Below, in pieces: positions 6,217 through 6,607 of a DNA stretch of 6,607 bases. Origin of the DNA: Nitrospira sp. (GTDB lineage: Bacteria > Nitrospirota > Nitrospiria > Nitrospirales > Nitrospiraceae); NCBI GenBank assembly GCA_025935475.1, contig JAICVE010000157.1:1-6607 (forward strand), given 5' to 3'. The position numbers and the translations under genes were made by a program. How positions within the stretch are numbered: position 1 is the first letter of the stretch; each line of letters opens with the position of its first letter. A model generated the notes under the pieces. The model searched no databases, was not told the DNA's origin, and was given only the letters and a program-made list of their open reading frames with translations.

Positions 6217-6607
6217 ATGTCTGCTCACAGCTCGAGACAGAGAACAGGCGCATCTGTCGTCGCACGGAACGTGGTCGCTGCGGCCAGGCGCCAATTTTTC
6301 GTCCACGGCTTCAGAAGGGTCAGCATGGACGATCTCGCCGCCGAGCTGCGAATGAGTAAGAAGACCCTCTACGCCTGCTTCCCGAGCAAGTCGTCGCTCG
6401 TGGAAGCTGTGTTGAAAGACAAATTTAACGAGGTAGAGGCGGATCTCAGCCGGCTGGCATCGGAGCGCTCCTTAGACATGGAAGAAGAGATCCATCGGTT
6501 TCTCCAGCGCGTGCAACGGCACACGGCCGAAATTCACCCGTCGTTCGTTCGGGACTTGGGGCGGGAAACGCCGGATTTGTTCCAGATCGTCGAACATCGC
6601 CGACGTC
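6217..6607 (+). CDS. TetR/AcrR-family transcriptional regulator, partial (3' end outside window)
   Basis: The 130 visible codons encode a typical TetR N-terminal DNA-binding domain. Helix 1 is VVAAARRQFFVHGFRRVSM (19-37), and the helix-turn-helix is DDLAAELRMSKKTLYACF (38-55), followed by PSKSSLVEAVL (56-66). The start of the ligand-binding domain follows, with a HPSFVRDLGRETPDLF stretch seen in many TetR proteins. ATG 6217 gives an 18-residue arm before helix 1. Later starts would cut helix 1, and a TAG at 6187-6189 closes the frame upstream. No clear Shine-Dalgarno sequence precedes it. The turn between the two HTH helices has Arg45 where the family usually has Gly. The frame is open to the window edge. 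A promoter and an inverted repeat sit directly upstream, consistent with autoregulation. The ligand and target genes are unknown; efflux genes are common neighbours in the family, but none is visible here. Confidence 0.92.
   Translation, partial: MSAHSSRQRTGASVVARNVVAAARRQFFVHGFRRVSMDDLAAELRMSKKTLYACFPSKSSLVEAVLKDKFNEVEADLSRLASERSLDMEEEIHRFLQRVQRHTAEIHPSFVRDLGRETPDLFQIVEHRRR

Noticed and set aside
6197..6355. An ATG at the predicted transcription start opening a 52-codon frame
   Set aside because: It overlaps the TetR gene in another frame, shows no recognisable features, and rests on a predicted start site only.
6126..6359. A 77-codon plus-strand frame overlapping the TetR start
   Set aside because: The TetR frame (from 6217) carries the recognisable helix-turn-helix. 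This frame is Arg-rich with no motif and would cover the promoter region.

Overview
The window holds a GC-rich bacterial chromosomal segment, mostly housekeeping genes for DNA topology, replication and ribosome rescue. From start to end it contains the 3' three-quarters of gyrB (+, start outside the window), complete gyrA (+), an unrecognised membrane-anchored protein of about 190 residues (+), a DUF721/DciA-type gene on the minus strand, complete smpB (+), and the 5' part of a TetR-family regulator gene (+) that runs off the right edge. No RNA gene, insertion sequence, CRISPR array or phage feature was seen.

Organism: the genes are clearly bacterial. GyrB has the long E. coli-like architecture, with an insert of roughly 170 residues between the TOPRIM core and the C-terminal tail. 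The overall gene style (gyrB-gyrA-unknown-DUF721-smpB, moderately high GC) makes me think of a Nitrospira-like member of Nitrospirota. This is an impression from memory and not proven by the sequence; a proteobacterium or a neighbouring phylum remains possible. gyrB-gyrA is often close to dnaA/dnaN/recF and the origin, so the region upstream of the window may be origin-proximal (inference).

Layout: gyrB (to 1822), a 143-bp gap, gyrA (1966-4446) and the unknown membrane gene (to 5048) lie in one direction, with no obvious terminator between them, so they are probably cotranscribed. The unknown gene and dciA converge and overlap by 29 bp. dciA and smpB diverge from a 57-bp gap, which carries a good promoter for dciA placed so close to the ATG that its mRNA would be leaderless. 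After smpB comes a 174-bp gap with a strong hairpin, then a TTGACA-type promoter overlapped by a conspicuous inverted repeat, just upstream of the TetR gene; this fits an autoregulatory operator.

How the genes fit together: GyrA and GyrB form the A2B2 gyrase that removes positive supercoils ahead of replication forks. DciA is the ancestral loader/operator of the replicative helicase DnaB. SmpB works with tmRNA to rescue stalled ribosomes; no tmRNA gene lies in the window. The TetR regulator is probably the first gene of a separate accessory unit continuing to the right. I do not see a new defence or mobile system here. The observations worth following are regulatory ones and the unknown gene behind gyrA.
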